Shown here: piece after piece, positions 42,699-50,370 of the stretch
How positions within the stretch are numbered: position 1 is the stretch's first letter
How the letters are laid out: the number at the start of each line of letters is the position of its first letter
Source of the DNA: Streptomyces sp. NBC_01549
GTDB taxonomy: Bacteria; Actinomycetota; Actinomycetes; Streptomycetales; Streptomycetaceae
Assembly: GCF_026339955.1 (NCBI RefSeq)
Contig: NZ_JAPEPW010000001.1
Coordinates: forward strand, 2,940,501 to 3,004,500
Length of the DNA stretch: 64,000 nt
Direction of reading: 5' to 3'
The notes under the pieces: generated by a model
What the model saw: the letters and a program-made list of their open reading frames with translations, nothing else
What the model was told of the DNA's origin: nothing
Database searches by the model: none
Position numbers and translations under genes: made by a program

Positions 42699-44006
42699 AT
42701 GAGCAGCACGACCGCCCCCACCGCCGCGACCGCCCCCACCGGCCCGATCGCATCCGCCGGCCCGATCACATCCACCCGCCCGATCGCATCCGCCGGGCCG
42801 ATCGCTCCCGCCGGCCCACCCCTCCCCGTCACCCCGACCATCCCCCTCGTCGGCAGCGGATTCGGCGAAGCCCTGCACGAAGGCCTGGTCCGCGCGGCGG
42901 CCCGGATGTCGCCACGCCCGGGTCACGCTCCCGCCATGTCGCCCGCCACCGCCCTGGGCTCCTGGGAGACCGGAGCCGTCCTGGACCGCTTCACCGCACG
43001 TCTCCCCACCGCGCTCGCCCCCGCCGAGGCGGAGGTGCCCGCCCTGCGCACCACGCTGACGGAGTTCGCCCGCACCGCCCTGTCCCGGGCCGCGGACACC
43101 ACCCCCGCCCCCACCCCCACTCCCATCGCCCCGCCCGCCGCCTCCCCGCACCAGGTGGCCGCCGCGGTCGCCCTGCTCTTCGAATGCGCCCTGCTGCACG
43201 TCCTGGAGAGCGGCATCACGCACCGCGAGAGCGCGCTGCCCCGCGCGGTCGCGGTCGTCCGGCGTCTCGGCGAGGTCGTCCGGGGGGCCGGGGAGGGGAT
43301 GTGGTCCGGCGACGACGGCCGCGGCGAGCGTCGCCGGCTGGCCCGGCAGCTGCACGACGAACTGGGCGGCGCCCTGTCCCTCGCCCGCCTCAGCCTCGAC
43401 GCCGCCTCGACCTGCGCCCCCACCAGTACCAGCACCAGTAGCAGTACAAGGACCGGTCCCACTCCCAGCCCCACTGCCCGTACCCCTGACGCTTCCGGCG
43501 CCGTCGCGGCTCATCTCGCCACCGCCCAAAGGGCACTGGCCGAGGCGGCCCGGGAGAACCAGGCGCTCATCGACGGCATCCGCCACCGCGCCGACCTGCC
43601 GCCCCTCCGTGAGGCCCTGGAGGCCTTCCTCGCGGGCCCCCGCCCGCGCGCCGGCCGCCGTGTCCAGACCTCCGTCGAGGTCATCGGTGACGAGTGGACC
43701 CTCTCCGAGCGGCACCGGGAGGAGACCTTCCTCGCCCTGCGTGAGGCGCTGCGCGACCGCCTGGCCCGCTCGGGCGCGCACCGCGTGGACACCGTCGTAC
43801 GCATCACCAGGCGCTGGCTGTACGCGAAGGTGACCGACGACGGCCAGGGCCCCGCGGCAGGTTCCGTCGGCTCCGCCGACTCCGTGCGAGCCCTGCGCTC
43901 CCTCACCGGCCGCGTCGAGGATCTCGGCGGCCGGACCGGCATCACATCCGGCACCCCCACCGGCACCCTGCTGGAGATCCACCTGCCCTTGCGCAGGCAC
44001 CTTTGA
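42699..44006 (+). CDS. Soluble histidine-kinase-like protein (HisKA_3 type)
   Basis: A 435-residue protein starting at ATG 42699 after GAGGAG. Residues 1-50 are a repetitive Pro/Ile/Ala/Ser tail (GPIASA units). No transmembrane segment is seen. RRLARQLHDELGGALSLARLSLDA is a NarL-type H-box with the phosphorylated histidine. The ATPase part has DDGQGPAAG (G1), but the N-box reads REALRDRLARSG, with Asp where Asn is usual, so kinase activity is questionable. No NarL-type response regulator is adjacent. It shares its promoter-operator with the OmpR-type gene, so it belongs to the signalling circuit. Confidence 0.72.
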   Translation: MSSTTAPTAATAPTGPIASAGPITSTRPIASAGPIAPAGPPLPVTPTIPLVGSGFGEALHEGLVRAAARMSPRPGHAPAMSPATALGSWETGAVLDRFTARLPTALAPAEAEVPALRTTLTEFARTALSRAADTTPAPTPTPIAPPAASPHQVAAAVALLFECALLHVLESGITHRESALPRAVAVVRRLGEVVRGAGEGMWSGDDGRGERRRLARQLHDELGGALSLARLSLDAASTCAPTSTSTSSSTRTGPTPSPTARTPDASGAVAAHLATAQRALAEAARENQALIDGIRHRADLPPLREALEAFLAGPRPRAGRRVQTSVEVIGDEWTLSERHREETFLALREALRDRLARSGAHRVDTVVRITRRWLYAKVTDDGQGPAAGSVGSADSVRALRSLTGRVEDLGGRTGITSGTPTGTLLEIHLPLRRHL

Positions 44007-44065
44007 GTGCCCACCGGAAAAGCTCCCACGGCGCCACCCCATACCTCCGGCAGGATGCCTCTACG

Positions 44066-44326
44066 TCATCGCTCCCTGTCCGCCGCCATGATGCCGACGC
44101 ATTCTTCGAGCGCCGCGCACAACGACGGCACGAAGGCGGCGAGTTCGGCGTCCGACGACTTGCCTCCATCCAGCACGGCACCGACGACCGTCACCAGGAC
44201 GGCGGCGGCCTTCAGCGCGTGCGCGTCGGCCAGTTCCTCAAGGAAACCGCCGGGACGCGCAACCACGAACGCCTCCTTGCCGGTTGCCGGGTCGAAGCCG
44301 ACGCTGCGGAAACGCCTCGCGCTCAT
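44066..44326 (-). CDS. Small hypothetical protein
   Basis: An 86-residue protein starting at ATG 44326 (MSARRFRSVGFDPATGKEAF). It is mostly helical with a hydrophobic middle (ALKAAAVLVTVVGAVLDGG). The family is not recognised. It overlaps the upstream small gene by four bases, so the two are coupled. Such pairs next to a small GntR gene recur in Streptomyces. Confidence 0.55.
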   Translation of the reverse strand: MSARRFRSVGFDPATGKEAFVVARPGGFLEELADAHALKAAAVLVTVVGAVLDGGKSSDAELAAFVPSLCAALEECVGIMAADRER

Positions 44327-44637
44327 GCGGCAACCTCCCACGGGACGTAGTCCTGGCCGAGGGTCGCGAGGACCGCCGCCCGGCGCCGCTCCCGTTGAAG
44401 GCGCCTACGGTCGAGTTCGTCACGCTCGTGTTCCCATACGGCGAGGTAGGGCCGGACCATGGGCAGTCCGTCGGCGGCGATGACGTCCGCCGGGTGCGGC
44501 CCCGGCCGACGCGCGGGGGCGGGTTGGTGGGCTGGAACGGGCGGACAGACGGTGAGGGACGGTGGCGTACCGGGGCCGCGGTGCGCTCCGCGAGGAGGCA
44601 GGAAGAGGCTCAGGATCGCGGCCAGTAGGCTGCGCAT
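44323..44637 (-). CDS. Small hypothetical protein with hydrophobic N-terminus
   Basis: A 104-residue protein: MRSLLAAILSLFLPP is a short hydrophobic start, followed by a Pro-rich linker and a charged helix (WEHERDELDRRRLQRERRRAAVL). It is not recognised. The stop and the next start share ATGA, which implies coupled translation. Confidence 0.5.
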   Translation of the reverse strand: MRSLLAAILSLFLPPRGAHRGPGTPPSLTVCPPVPAHQPAPARRPGPHPADVIAADGLPMVRPYLAVWEHERDELDRRRLQRERRRAAVLATLGQDYVPWEVAA

Positions 44638-44786
44638 GGGTCGACTCCTGTTCAGTCGGCTCGGGCCCCGGTGTGGAAGTAGCCGCTTCCCGTCGGGGCC
44701 GTTCTGTATTCAGAGCGCACGATACCCGTGGATAACCGTAGATAACCACGGATGCACAGAATGCCGTAGTCACCCACGCTAAGTTC

Positions 44787-45047
44787 ATGGAGCTCGACCG
44801 CACACGTCCGCTCTGGCGGCAGATTGCAGCGGAGATCATCCGGCGCATCAAGGACGGCACGTATCCGCCGGGCAGCCGCGTACCTTCCACCTTGGAAATC
44901 GCCCAGGAGTTCGGCGTGGTGAACGCGACAGCGGCGAAGGCCATGCGGCACGCACGGGAACAGGGCTGGACACGGGGCGAAGTCGGTCTCGGGACCTTCG
45001 TGGCCGACCCCCTGCCACCCTCTCCTGAAACCCAGTCCCCCGCCTGA
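44787..45047 (+). CDS. Small GntR-family regulator (DNA-binding domain only)
   Basis: An 86-residue protein that is essentially one GntR winged helix: PLWRQIAAEIIRRIKDGTYPPGSRVPSTLEIAQEFGVVNATAAKAMRHAREQGW. There is no effector domain beyond a short tail. It is divergent from the two small hypothetical genes and probably controls them. Such short GntR proteins are common on integrated Streptomyces elements. Confidence 0.82.
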   Translation: MELDRTRPLWRQIAAEIIRRIKDGTYPPGSRVPSTLEIAQEFGVVNATAAKAMRHAREQGWTRGEVGLGTFVADPLPPSPETQSPA

Positions 45048-45177
45048 CCGAAGCCGCACTCCCCCTCAGCCGCCCGAAGTGCCCCTGGAAAACCACTGCG
45101 GCCCCGACCGTGAGATACCTCACCACCGGGGCCCTGCCACGTCACCGTCCAGGCCAAGTCCCACCGTAACCACGAGA

Positions 45178-45222
45178 AACGGGCCCTCACCCTGACTTCC
45201 GTCAGTGGTGAAGACCCGTTCC
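45178..45222 (-). terminator. Terminator of tRNA-Leu
   Basis: A long hairpin with outer arms AACGGG and CCCGTT and inner arms CTGAC and GTCAG lies directly past the 3-prime end of the tRNA on the minus strand. Confidence 0.65.
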
Positions 45223-45234
45223 TTCGGTTCTTCA

Positions 45235-45321
45235 TGGTGCGCGAGGGGGGAGTTGAACCCCCACGCCCTTGCGGGCACTGGAACCTGAATCCAGCGCGTC
45301 TGCCTATTCCGCCACCCGCGC
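45235..45321 (-). tRNA. tRNA-Leu (CAG)
   Basis: The 87-base gene has a 7-base-pair acceptor (GCGCGGG with CTCGCGC, one G-T pair), a long variable arm (TGCCCGCAAGGGCG) typical of leucine class II tRNA, and a T arm with GGTTCAA. The anticodon loop TTCAGGT gives CAG, reading CUG. ACCA is encoded at the end. Confidence 0.95.
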
Positions 45322-45689
45322 ATTGGGTGTGTCTTTGGTCTCTCACCGAGTGGTGCGAGCGCCTGTCGACATGCAGAAGATTAGCACGCTGTCCGGGGTG
45401 GAATCACATCCCTTTCCCACGGCCACGGGCCCCGCCGGCACCGCACGTCTCAGGCGTAACCGGTTCACGTATCAACCTCGTACCGGTCCAGGCCATCTCT
45501 CCATGAGCAGGACAGGGTGCACAGTCAGGTGCGGGACACTGGTCTCGGAGCGCCTCTACGATCCTTGGCAGGAGTAGTGCCGGGAAGTGTTCGAAGAGGA
45601 GCCCCTGCGGGAACTTCGGGAGGGGACTTCGGAAGGCGTCGACACCCGTCGACCGGGCCGACAGGGGGAACCAGCCGATTTCCCGACGC
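45322..45689. other. Promoter region of the fha-pknB operon
   Basis: This 368-base spacer lies between tRNA-Leu and the fha operon. No gene or strong hairpin was found. It should hold the divergent promoters for tRNA-Leu and the operon. Confidence 0.5.
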
Positions 45690-45833
45690 GTGGATACGAT
45701 CAGTAAGCAGTACCAGCAGGACCAGGACGACTACGGCAGGCCGTACGACACGGCGGGCCGTACGCAGTACGACGTGGACAGCAGGCAGAACCAGGACGGT
45801 TACGAAGGAGGAGGTGCCCCATGGGAGTCCTGA
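45690..45833 (+). CDS. Possible 47-residue leader protein overlapping fhaA
   Basis: A frame from GTG 45690 to TGA 45833 gives a Tyr/Gln/Asp-rich peptide (VDTISKQYQQDQDDYGRPYD and so on) ending APWES. Third codon positions are almost all G or C and the composition is far from random shadow coding. It overlaps the fhaA start by 13 bases, so its translation could feed fhaA. It has no clear ribosome site, and an untranslated leader is the alternative. Confidence 0.4.
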   Translation: MDTISKQYQQDQDDYGRPYDTAGRTQYDVDSRQNQDGYEGGGAPWES

Positions 45834-46678
45834 AGAAGTTCGAGCAGCGTCTCGAAGGTCTGGTCAACGGCACCTTCGCCAAGGTGTTCAAGTCCGAGGT
45901 CCAGCCCGTGGAGATCGCCGGAGCGCTGCAGCGCGAGTGCGACAACAACGCCACGATCTGGAACCGCGACCGGACCGTCGTACCCAACGACTTCATCGTG
46001 GAGCTGAGCGCGCCGGACTTCGAGCGCCTCAGCCCCTACTCCGGCCAGCTCGGCGACGAGCTCGCCGGCATGGTGCGCGACTACGCCAAGCAGCAGCGCT
46101 ACACCTTCATGGGCCCCATCAAGGTCCACCTGGAGAAGGCGGACGACCTCGACACCGGTCTCTACCGGGTGCGCAGCCGTACGCTCGCCTCCTCCACCGA
46201 CCAGCAGGCCCCCGAGCGCGCCCCCGCGGGCCCGCCCCCCGGCCGGCCCGGTGGCTACGGCTATCCGTCGGCCGCCCCCGGCCCGGGCCCCACAGGCGCG
46301 CCCCCGATGCCGTCCGCGCCGCCGCCCGGTGCGCGCCCCGGCCCCTCGCCGATGGGCGCCCGGCCAGGCGCGGCTCCGGGCCCGGCGGCAGGCGGCCGCA
46401 TGCGGCACTGGGTCGAGATCAACGGCACCCGCCACCAGATCTCCCGCCCGACGCTGGTGCTGGGCCGCAGCACCGAAGCCGACGTGCGGATCGACGACCC
46501 CGGCGTATCCCGCCGGCACTGTGAGATCCGGACCGGAACGCCCTCGACGATCCAGGATCTCGGATCCACCAACGGCATCGTGGTGGACGGGCAGCACACC
46601 ACCCGCGCTACGCTCCGCGACGGCTCGCGGATCGTCGTGGGCAGCACCACCATCATTTACCGGCAAGCCGAAGGGTGA
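45821..46678 (+). CDS. fhaA: FhaA: DUF3662 and FHA domain protein
   Basis: A 285-residue cytoplasmic protein. The N-terminal DUF3662 domain (about 1-120) begins FEQRLEGLVNGTFAKVFKSEVQP. A Pro/Gly-rich linker of about 65 residues follows, then a C-terminal FHA domain with LVLGRSTEADVRIDDPGVSRRHCEI and LGSTNGIVVDG, which bind phosphothreonine. In mycobacteria FhaA binds phosphorylated MviN to regulate peptidoglycan synthesis. It is the first gene of the fha-pknB operon and ATG 45821 has GGAGGAGG upstream. Confidence 0.95.
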   Translation: MGVLKKFEQRLEGLVNGTFAKVFKSEVQPVEIAGALQRECDNNATIWNRDRTVVPNDFIVELSAPDFERLSPYSGQLGDELAGMVRDYAKQQRYTFMGPIKVHLEKADDLDTGLYRVRSRTLASSTDQQAPERAPAGPPPGRPGGYGYPSAAPGPGPTGAPPMPSAPPPGARPGPSPMGARPGAAPGPAAGGRMRHWVEINGTRHQISRPTLVLGRSTEADVRIDDPGVSRRHCEIRTGTPSTIQDLGSTNGIVVDGQHTTRATLRDGSRIVVGSTTIIYRQAEG

Positions 46679-46688
46679 AGCGGGGGCA

Positions 46689-47216
46689 ATGTCAGAGCTG
46701 ACCCTCACGGTCATGCGGCTGGGTTTCCTGGCCGTACTGTGGCTGTTCGTGATCGTGGCCGTGCAGGTCATCCGTAGCGACCTGTTCGGAACGCGCGTCA
46801 CACAGCGCGGCTCGCGCAGGGACGCCTCCAGGCCGCAGCAGGCCGCGCGCCAGGCCACACCACCACCGCAGCGCCAGCAGGCGCCGCCGAGCGGGGGCAG
46901 CGGTGGCCGACAGCGCCGCGGCGCCCCCACCAAGCTGGTCGTCTCCGAAGGAACCCTCACGGGCACGACCGTCGCGCTGCAGGGGCAGACCATCACCCTG
47001 GGCCGCGCGCACGACAGCACCATCGTGCTGGACGACGACTACGCGTCCAGTCGCCATGCCAGGATCTACCCGGACCGAGACGGCCAGTGGATCGTCGAGG
47101 ACCTCGGCTCCACCAATGGCACCTATCTCGACCGGAGCCGACTGACGACTCCCACGCCCGTTCCGCTGGGCGCGCCGATCCGCATCGGCAAGACCGTCAT
47201 CGAGCTGCGGAAGTAG
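46689..47216 (+). CDS. fhaB: FhaB: membrane FHA domain protein
   Basis: A 175-residue protein with one N-terminal transmembrane helix (MRLGFLAVLWLFVIVAVQVI), a basic Gln/Pro-rich linker and a C-terminal FHA domain (TLGRAHDSTIVLDDDYASSRHARIY, LGSTNGTYLD). It is the FhaB/FipA partner type, which links Ser/Thr kinases to the divisome. ATG 46689 starts 10 bases after the fhaA stop. Confidence 0.93.
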   Translation: MSELTLTVMRLGFLAVLWLFVIVAVQVIRSDLFGTRVTQRGSRRDASRPQQAARQATPPPQRQQAPPSGGSGGRQRRGAPTKLVVSEGTLTGTTVALQGQTITLGRAHDSTIVLDDDYASSRHARIYPDRDGQWIVEDLGSTNGTYLDRSRLTTPTPVPLGAPIRIGKTVIELRK

Positions 47217-47308
47217 TGCTACATCATGAATGAGCGCGAGCGGAGCGAGCACGCAGTGGTGGTCCACACGACGGACCCCGGCGCGCTCCCGACCGGAGGG
47301 TGGGCACC

Positions 47309-48895
47309 GTGCGGATGTACCCGGAGCCGACGGGCGAGGTGCGCATGAGTCTGTCATTGCGCTTCGCCGCCGGATCGCACAAAGGCATGATCCGCGAGGG
47401 CAACGAGGACTCCGGTTACGCCGGTCCCCGCCTGCTCGCGATCGCCGACGGGATGGGCGGCCAGGCCGCCGGTGAGGTCGCCTCCTCCGAGGTGATCTCC
47501 ACCATCGTCGCCCTGGACGACGACGTACCCGGCTCCGACATCCTCACCTCGCTGGGCACCGCCGTGCAGCGCGCCAACGACCAGCTGCGGATGATGGTCG
47601 AGGAGGACCCCCAGCTGGAGGGCATGGGGACCACCCTCACCGCGCTCCTGTGGACCGGTCAGCGCCTCGGCCTCGTCCACGTCGGCGACTCCCGCGCGTA
47701 TCTCCTGCGTGACGGCGTGCTCACCCAGATCACCCAGGACCACACCTGGGTGCAGCGCCTCGTCGACGAGGGCCGCATCACCGAGGAAGAGGCCACGACC
47801 CACCCCCAGCGCTCCCTCCTCATGCGCGCGCTGGGCAGCGGCGACCACGTGGAGCCGGACCTCTCCATCCGCGAAGTCCGCGCCGGCGACCGGTACTTGA
47901 TCTGCTCCGACGGCCTGTCCGGCGTCGTCTCCCATCAGACGATGGAAGACACCCTCGCCAGCTACCAGGGCCCGCAGGAGACCGTCCAGAACCTCATCGA
48001 GCTCGCGTTGCGCGGCGGCGGCCCCGACAACATCACGGTGATCATCGCCGACGTCCTCGACATCGACTCCGGCGACACCCTCGCCGTACAGCTCTCCGAC
48101 ACCCCGGTCGTGGTCGGCGCGGTCGCCGAGAACCAGCACCAGCTGCACGACAACGGCGCCATGCAGACCCCCGCGGGCCGCGCCTCCAGCCTCGGCCGTC
48201 CGGTACCCGGACAGGGCGGTGGCGGCGAGTTCGGCCCGCCCGGCAGCGGCGACACCACCGGCTACGTCCCCGCGGGCGGCTTCGGCGACTACTCCGACGA
48301 GGACTTCGTCAAGCCGCGCCCCGGACGCAGGTGGCTGAAGAGATCCCTCTACAGCGTGCTGGCGCTCGCCGTCATCGGCGGCGGTCTGTACGGCGGCTAC
48401 CGTTGGACGCAGACGCAGTACTACGTCGGCATCCAGGACGAGCACGTCGCGCTGTACCGCGGAATCAGCCAGGACCTGGCCTGGGTCTCGCTCTCGAAGG
48501 TGGAGAAGGACCACCCCGAGATCGAACTCAAGTACCTGCCGCCGTACCAGCAGAAGCAGGTCAAGGCGACGATCGCGGAGGGCGGCCTCAAGAACGCCCA
48601 GCAGAAGATCGGCGAGCTCGCCACGCAGGCCTCGGCATGCAAGAAGGACGCCGAGCGTCGCGCCGCCGACACCCAGAGCGGTGCGAAGACCGGCACGGGC
48701 CAGGCAGGTGGAACCACGGGAACCACAACCACCTCTCTGACGTCCAAGGCCACGTCCAGCCCGTCCCCGACGCCGAACGCATCCAGCTCGGCACCGTCTT
48801 CGAAACCGTCCACCTCCACCGCACCCACTCCCACACCCGGCCCCAGCCTCTCCGACGAAGAGCAGAAGCTGGTCTCGCTGTGCGGTAAGCAGTAA
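47309..48895 (+). CDS. pstP: PstP-type Ser/Thr protein phosphatase (PP2C)
   Basis: About 528 residues. The PP2C domain (about 12-245) has REGNEDSGY, IADGMGGQAAGE, HVGDSRAYLLRDG, CSDGLSGVV and GGGPDNITVIIADV, the metal-binding and family motifs. One transmembrane helix (SLYSVLALAVIGGGLYGGY) follows, then an extracytoplasmic domain and a Ser/Thr/Pro-rich tail. It reverses PknB-type phosphorylation. GTG 47309 has GGAGGG 8 bases upstream; ATG 47315 and ATG 47345 are alternative starts. Confidence 0.94.
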   Translation: MRMYPEPTGEVRMSLSLRFAAGSHKGMIREGNEDSGYAGPRLLAIADGMGGQAAGEVASSEVISTIVALDDDVPGSDILTSLGTAVQRANDQLRMMVEEDPQLEGMGTTLTALLWTGQRLGLVHVGDSRAYLLRDGVLTQITQDHTWVQRLVDEGRITEEEATTHPQRSLLMRALGSGDHVEPDLSIREVRAGDRYLICSDGLSGVVSHQTMEDTLASYQGPQETVQNLIELALRGGGPDNITVIIADVLDIDSGDTLAVQLSDTPVVVGAVAENQHQLHDNGAMQTPAGRASSLGRPVPGQGGGGEFGPPGSGDTTGYVPAGGFGDYSDEDFVKPRPGRRWLKRSLYSVLALAVIGGGLYGGYRWTQTQYYVGIQDEHVALYRGISQDLAWVSLSKVEKDHPEIELKYLPPYQQKQVKATIAEGGLKNAQQKIGELATQASACKKDAERRAADTQSGAKTGTGQAGGTTGTTTTSLTSKATSSPSPTPNASSSAPSSKPSTSTAPTPTPGPSLSDEEQKLVSLCGKQ

Positions 48896-48921
48896 GAAGC
48901 CGTGAGGGGCCCTGTCACACC

Positions 48922-50370
48922 ATGAGCAGTAGTACGAACACGCCGACGCACCACACGTCGACCATCGGCTCGATCGGCGCACCGAGCCGCCGCAACACCG
49001 AGTTGGCGCTGCTGGTGTTCGCCGTCGTCATCCCGGTCTTCGCGTACGCCAACGTCGGCCTGGCCATCAACGACAAAGTGCCCGCCGGGCTGCTGGGCTA
49101 CGGCCTCGGCCTCGGCCTGCTCGCAGGCGTCGGCCACCTCGGCGTACGGAAGTTCGCACCGTACGCCGACCCGCTGCTGCTGCCACTGGCGACGCTGCTC
49201 AACGGCCTCGGCCTGGTGATGATCTGGCGTCTCGACCAGTCCAAGCTGCTCCAGTCGCTGCCCAACTTCACCCAGGCAGCGCCCCGCCAGCTGATGTACA
49301 CCGCGCTGGGCATCGGTCTGTTCGTCGCCGTGCTGATCTTCCTCAAGGACCACCGCGTCCTGCAGCGCTACACCTACATCTCCATGTTCGGCGCCATCGT
49401 CCTGCTCCTGCTGCCGCTGGTCCCCGGCCTCGGAGCCAACATCTACGGCGCCAAGATCTGGATCTCGATCCCCGGCCTGGGCACCCTCCAGCCCGGCGAG
49501 TTCGCGAAGATCATCCTCGCGGTCTTCTTCGCCGGCTACCTCATGGTCAAGCGCGACGCGCTGGCCCTCGCCAGCCGCCGCTTCATGGGCCTCTACCTGC
49601 CGCGCGGCCGCGACCTCGGCCCGATCCTGGTGGTCTGGTTCGTCTCCATCCTGATCCTGGTCTTCGAGACCGACCTCGGTACCTCGCTGCTGTTCTTCGG
49701 CATGTTCGTGATCATGCTGTACGTCGCCACGGAGCGGACCAGCTGGATCGTCTTCGGTCTGCTGATGTCGGCGGTCGGCGCCGTCGGCGTGGCGAGCTTC
49801 GAACCGCACATCCAGACGCGTGTCCAGGCCTGGCTCAACCCGTTGCACGAGTACAAGCTCAGCCAGGCCGGAACCCACGACGGCATCCTCCACTCCGAGC
49901 AGGCCATGCAGGCCCTGTGGGCCTTCGGCTCCGGCGGCACGCTCGGCACCGGATGGGGACAGGGCCACTCGGAACTCATCCGGTTCGCCGCCAACTCCGA
50001 CTTCATCCTCGCCAGCTTCGGCGAGGAACTGGGCCTGGCGGGGATCATGGCGATCCTGGTCATCTACGGCCTGATCGTGGAGCGCGGCATCCGAACGGCG
50101 CTCGCGGCCCGCGACCCGTTCGGCAAGCTCCTCGCCGTCGGCCTCTCCGGCGGCTTCGCGCTCCAGGTCTTCGTCGTCGCGGGCGGCGTCATGGGCCTGA
50201 TCCCGCTCACCGGTATGACGATGCCGTTCGTGGCCTACGGAGGCTCCTCCGTCATCGCCAACTGGGCGCTCATGGGCATCCTGATCAGAATCAGCGACAC
50301 CGCCCGCCGCCCGGCACCCGCACCCGCACCCAGCCCCGACGCCGAGATGACCCAGGTGGTCCGCCCGTGA
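48922..50370 (+). CDS. rodA: RodA/FtsW/SpoVE-family peptidoglycan polymerase
   Basis: A 482-residue SEDS membrane protein with about 12 transmembrane helices. NIYGAKIWISIPGLGTLQPGEFAKI is the family signature, with the essential acidic residue in the later FETDLGTSLLFFGMF segment. GSSVIANWALMGILIRIS ends the core. It polymerises lipid II glycan chains with its partner PBP, whose gene overlaps its stop by four bases. Confidence 0.95.
   Translation: MSSSTNTPTHHTSTIGSIGAPSRRNTELALLVFAVVIPVFAYANVGLAINDKVPAGLLGYGLGLGLLAGVGHLGVRKFAPYADPLLLPLATLLNGLGLVMIWRLDQSKLLQSLPNFTQAAPRQLMYTALGIGLFVAVLIFLKDHRVLQRYTYISMFGAIVLLLLPLVPGLGANIYGAKIWISIPGLGTLQPGEFAKIILAVFFAGYLMVKRDALALASRRFMGLYLPRGRDLGPILVVWFVSILILVFETDLGTSLLFFGMFVIMLYVATERTSWIVFGLLMSAVGAVGVASFEPHIQTRVQAWLNPLHEYKLSQAGTHDGILHSEQAMQALWAFGSGGTLGTGWGQGHSELIRFAANSDFILASFGEELGLAGIMAILVIYGLIVERGIRTALAARDPFGKLLAVGLSGGFALQVFVVAGGVMGLIPLTGMTMPFVAYGGSSVIANWALMGILIRISDTARRPAPAPAPSPDAEMTQVVRP

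Noticed and set aside
45235..45321. tRNA-Leu as the integration site of the cluster
   Set aside because: I looked for a duplicated 3-prime tRNA end at the left border and saw none. No integrase is present.
45120..45323. 67-residue frame across tRNA-Leu
   Set aside because: It is translated from the tRNA gene itself.
47217..47308. Small gene between fhaB and pstP
   Set aside because: No start with a ribosome site gives a plausible product. The stretch is a normal operon spacer.
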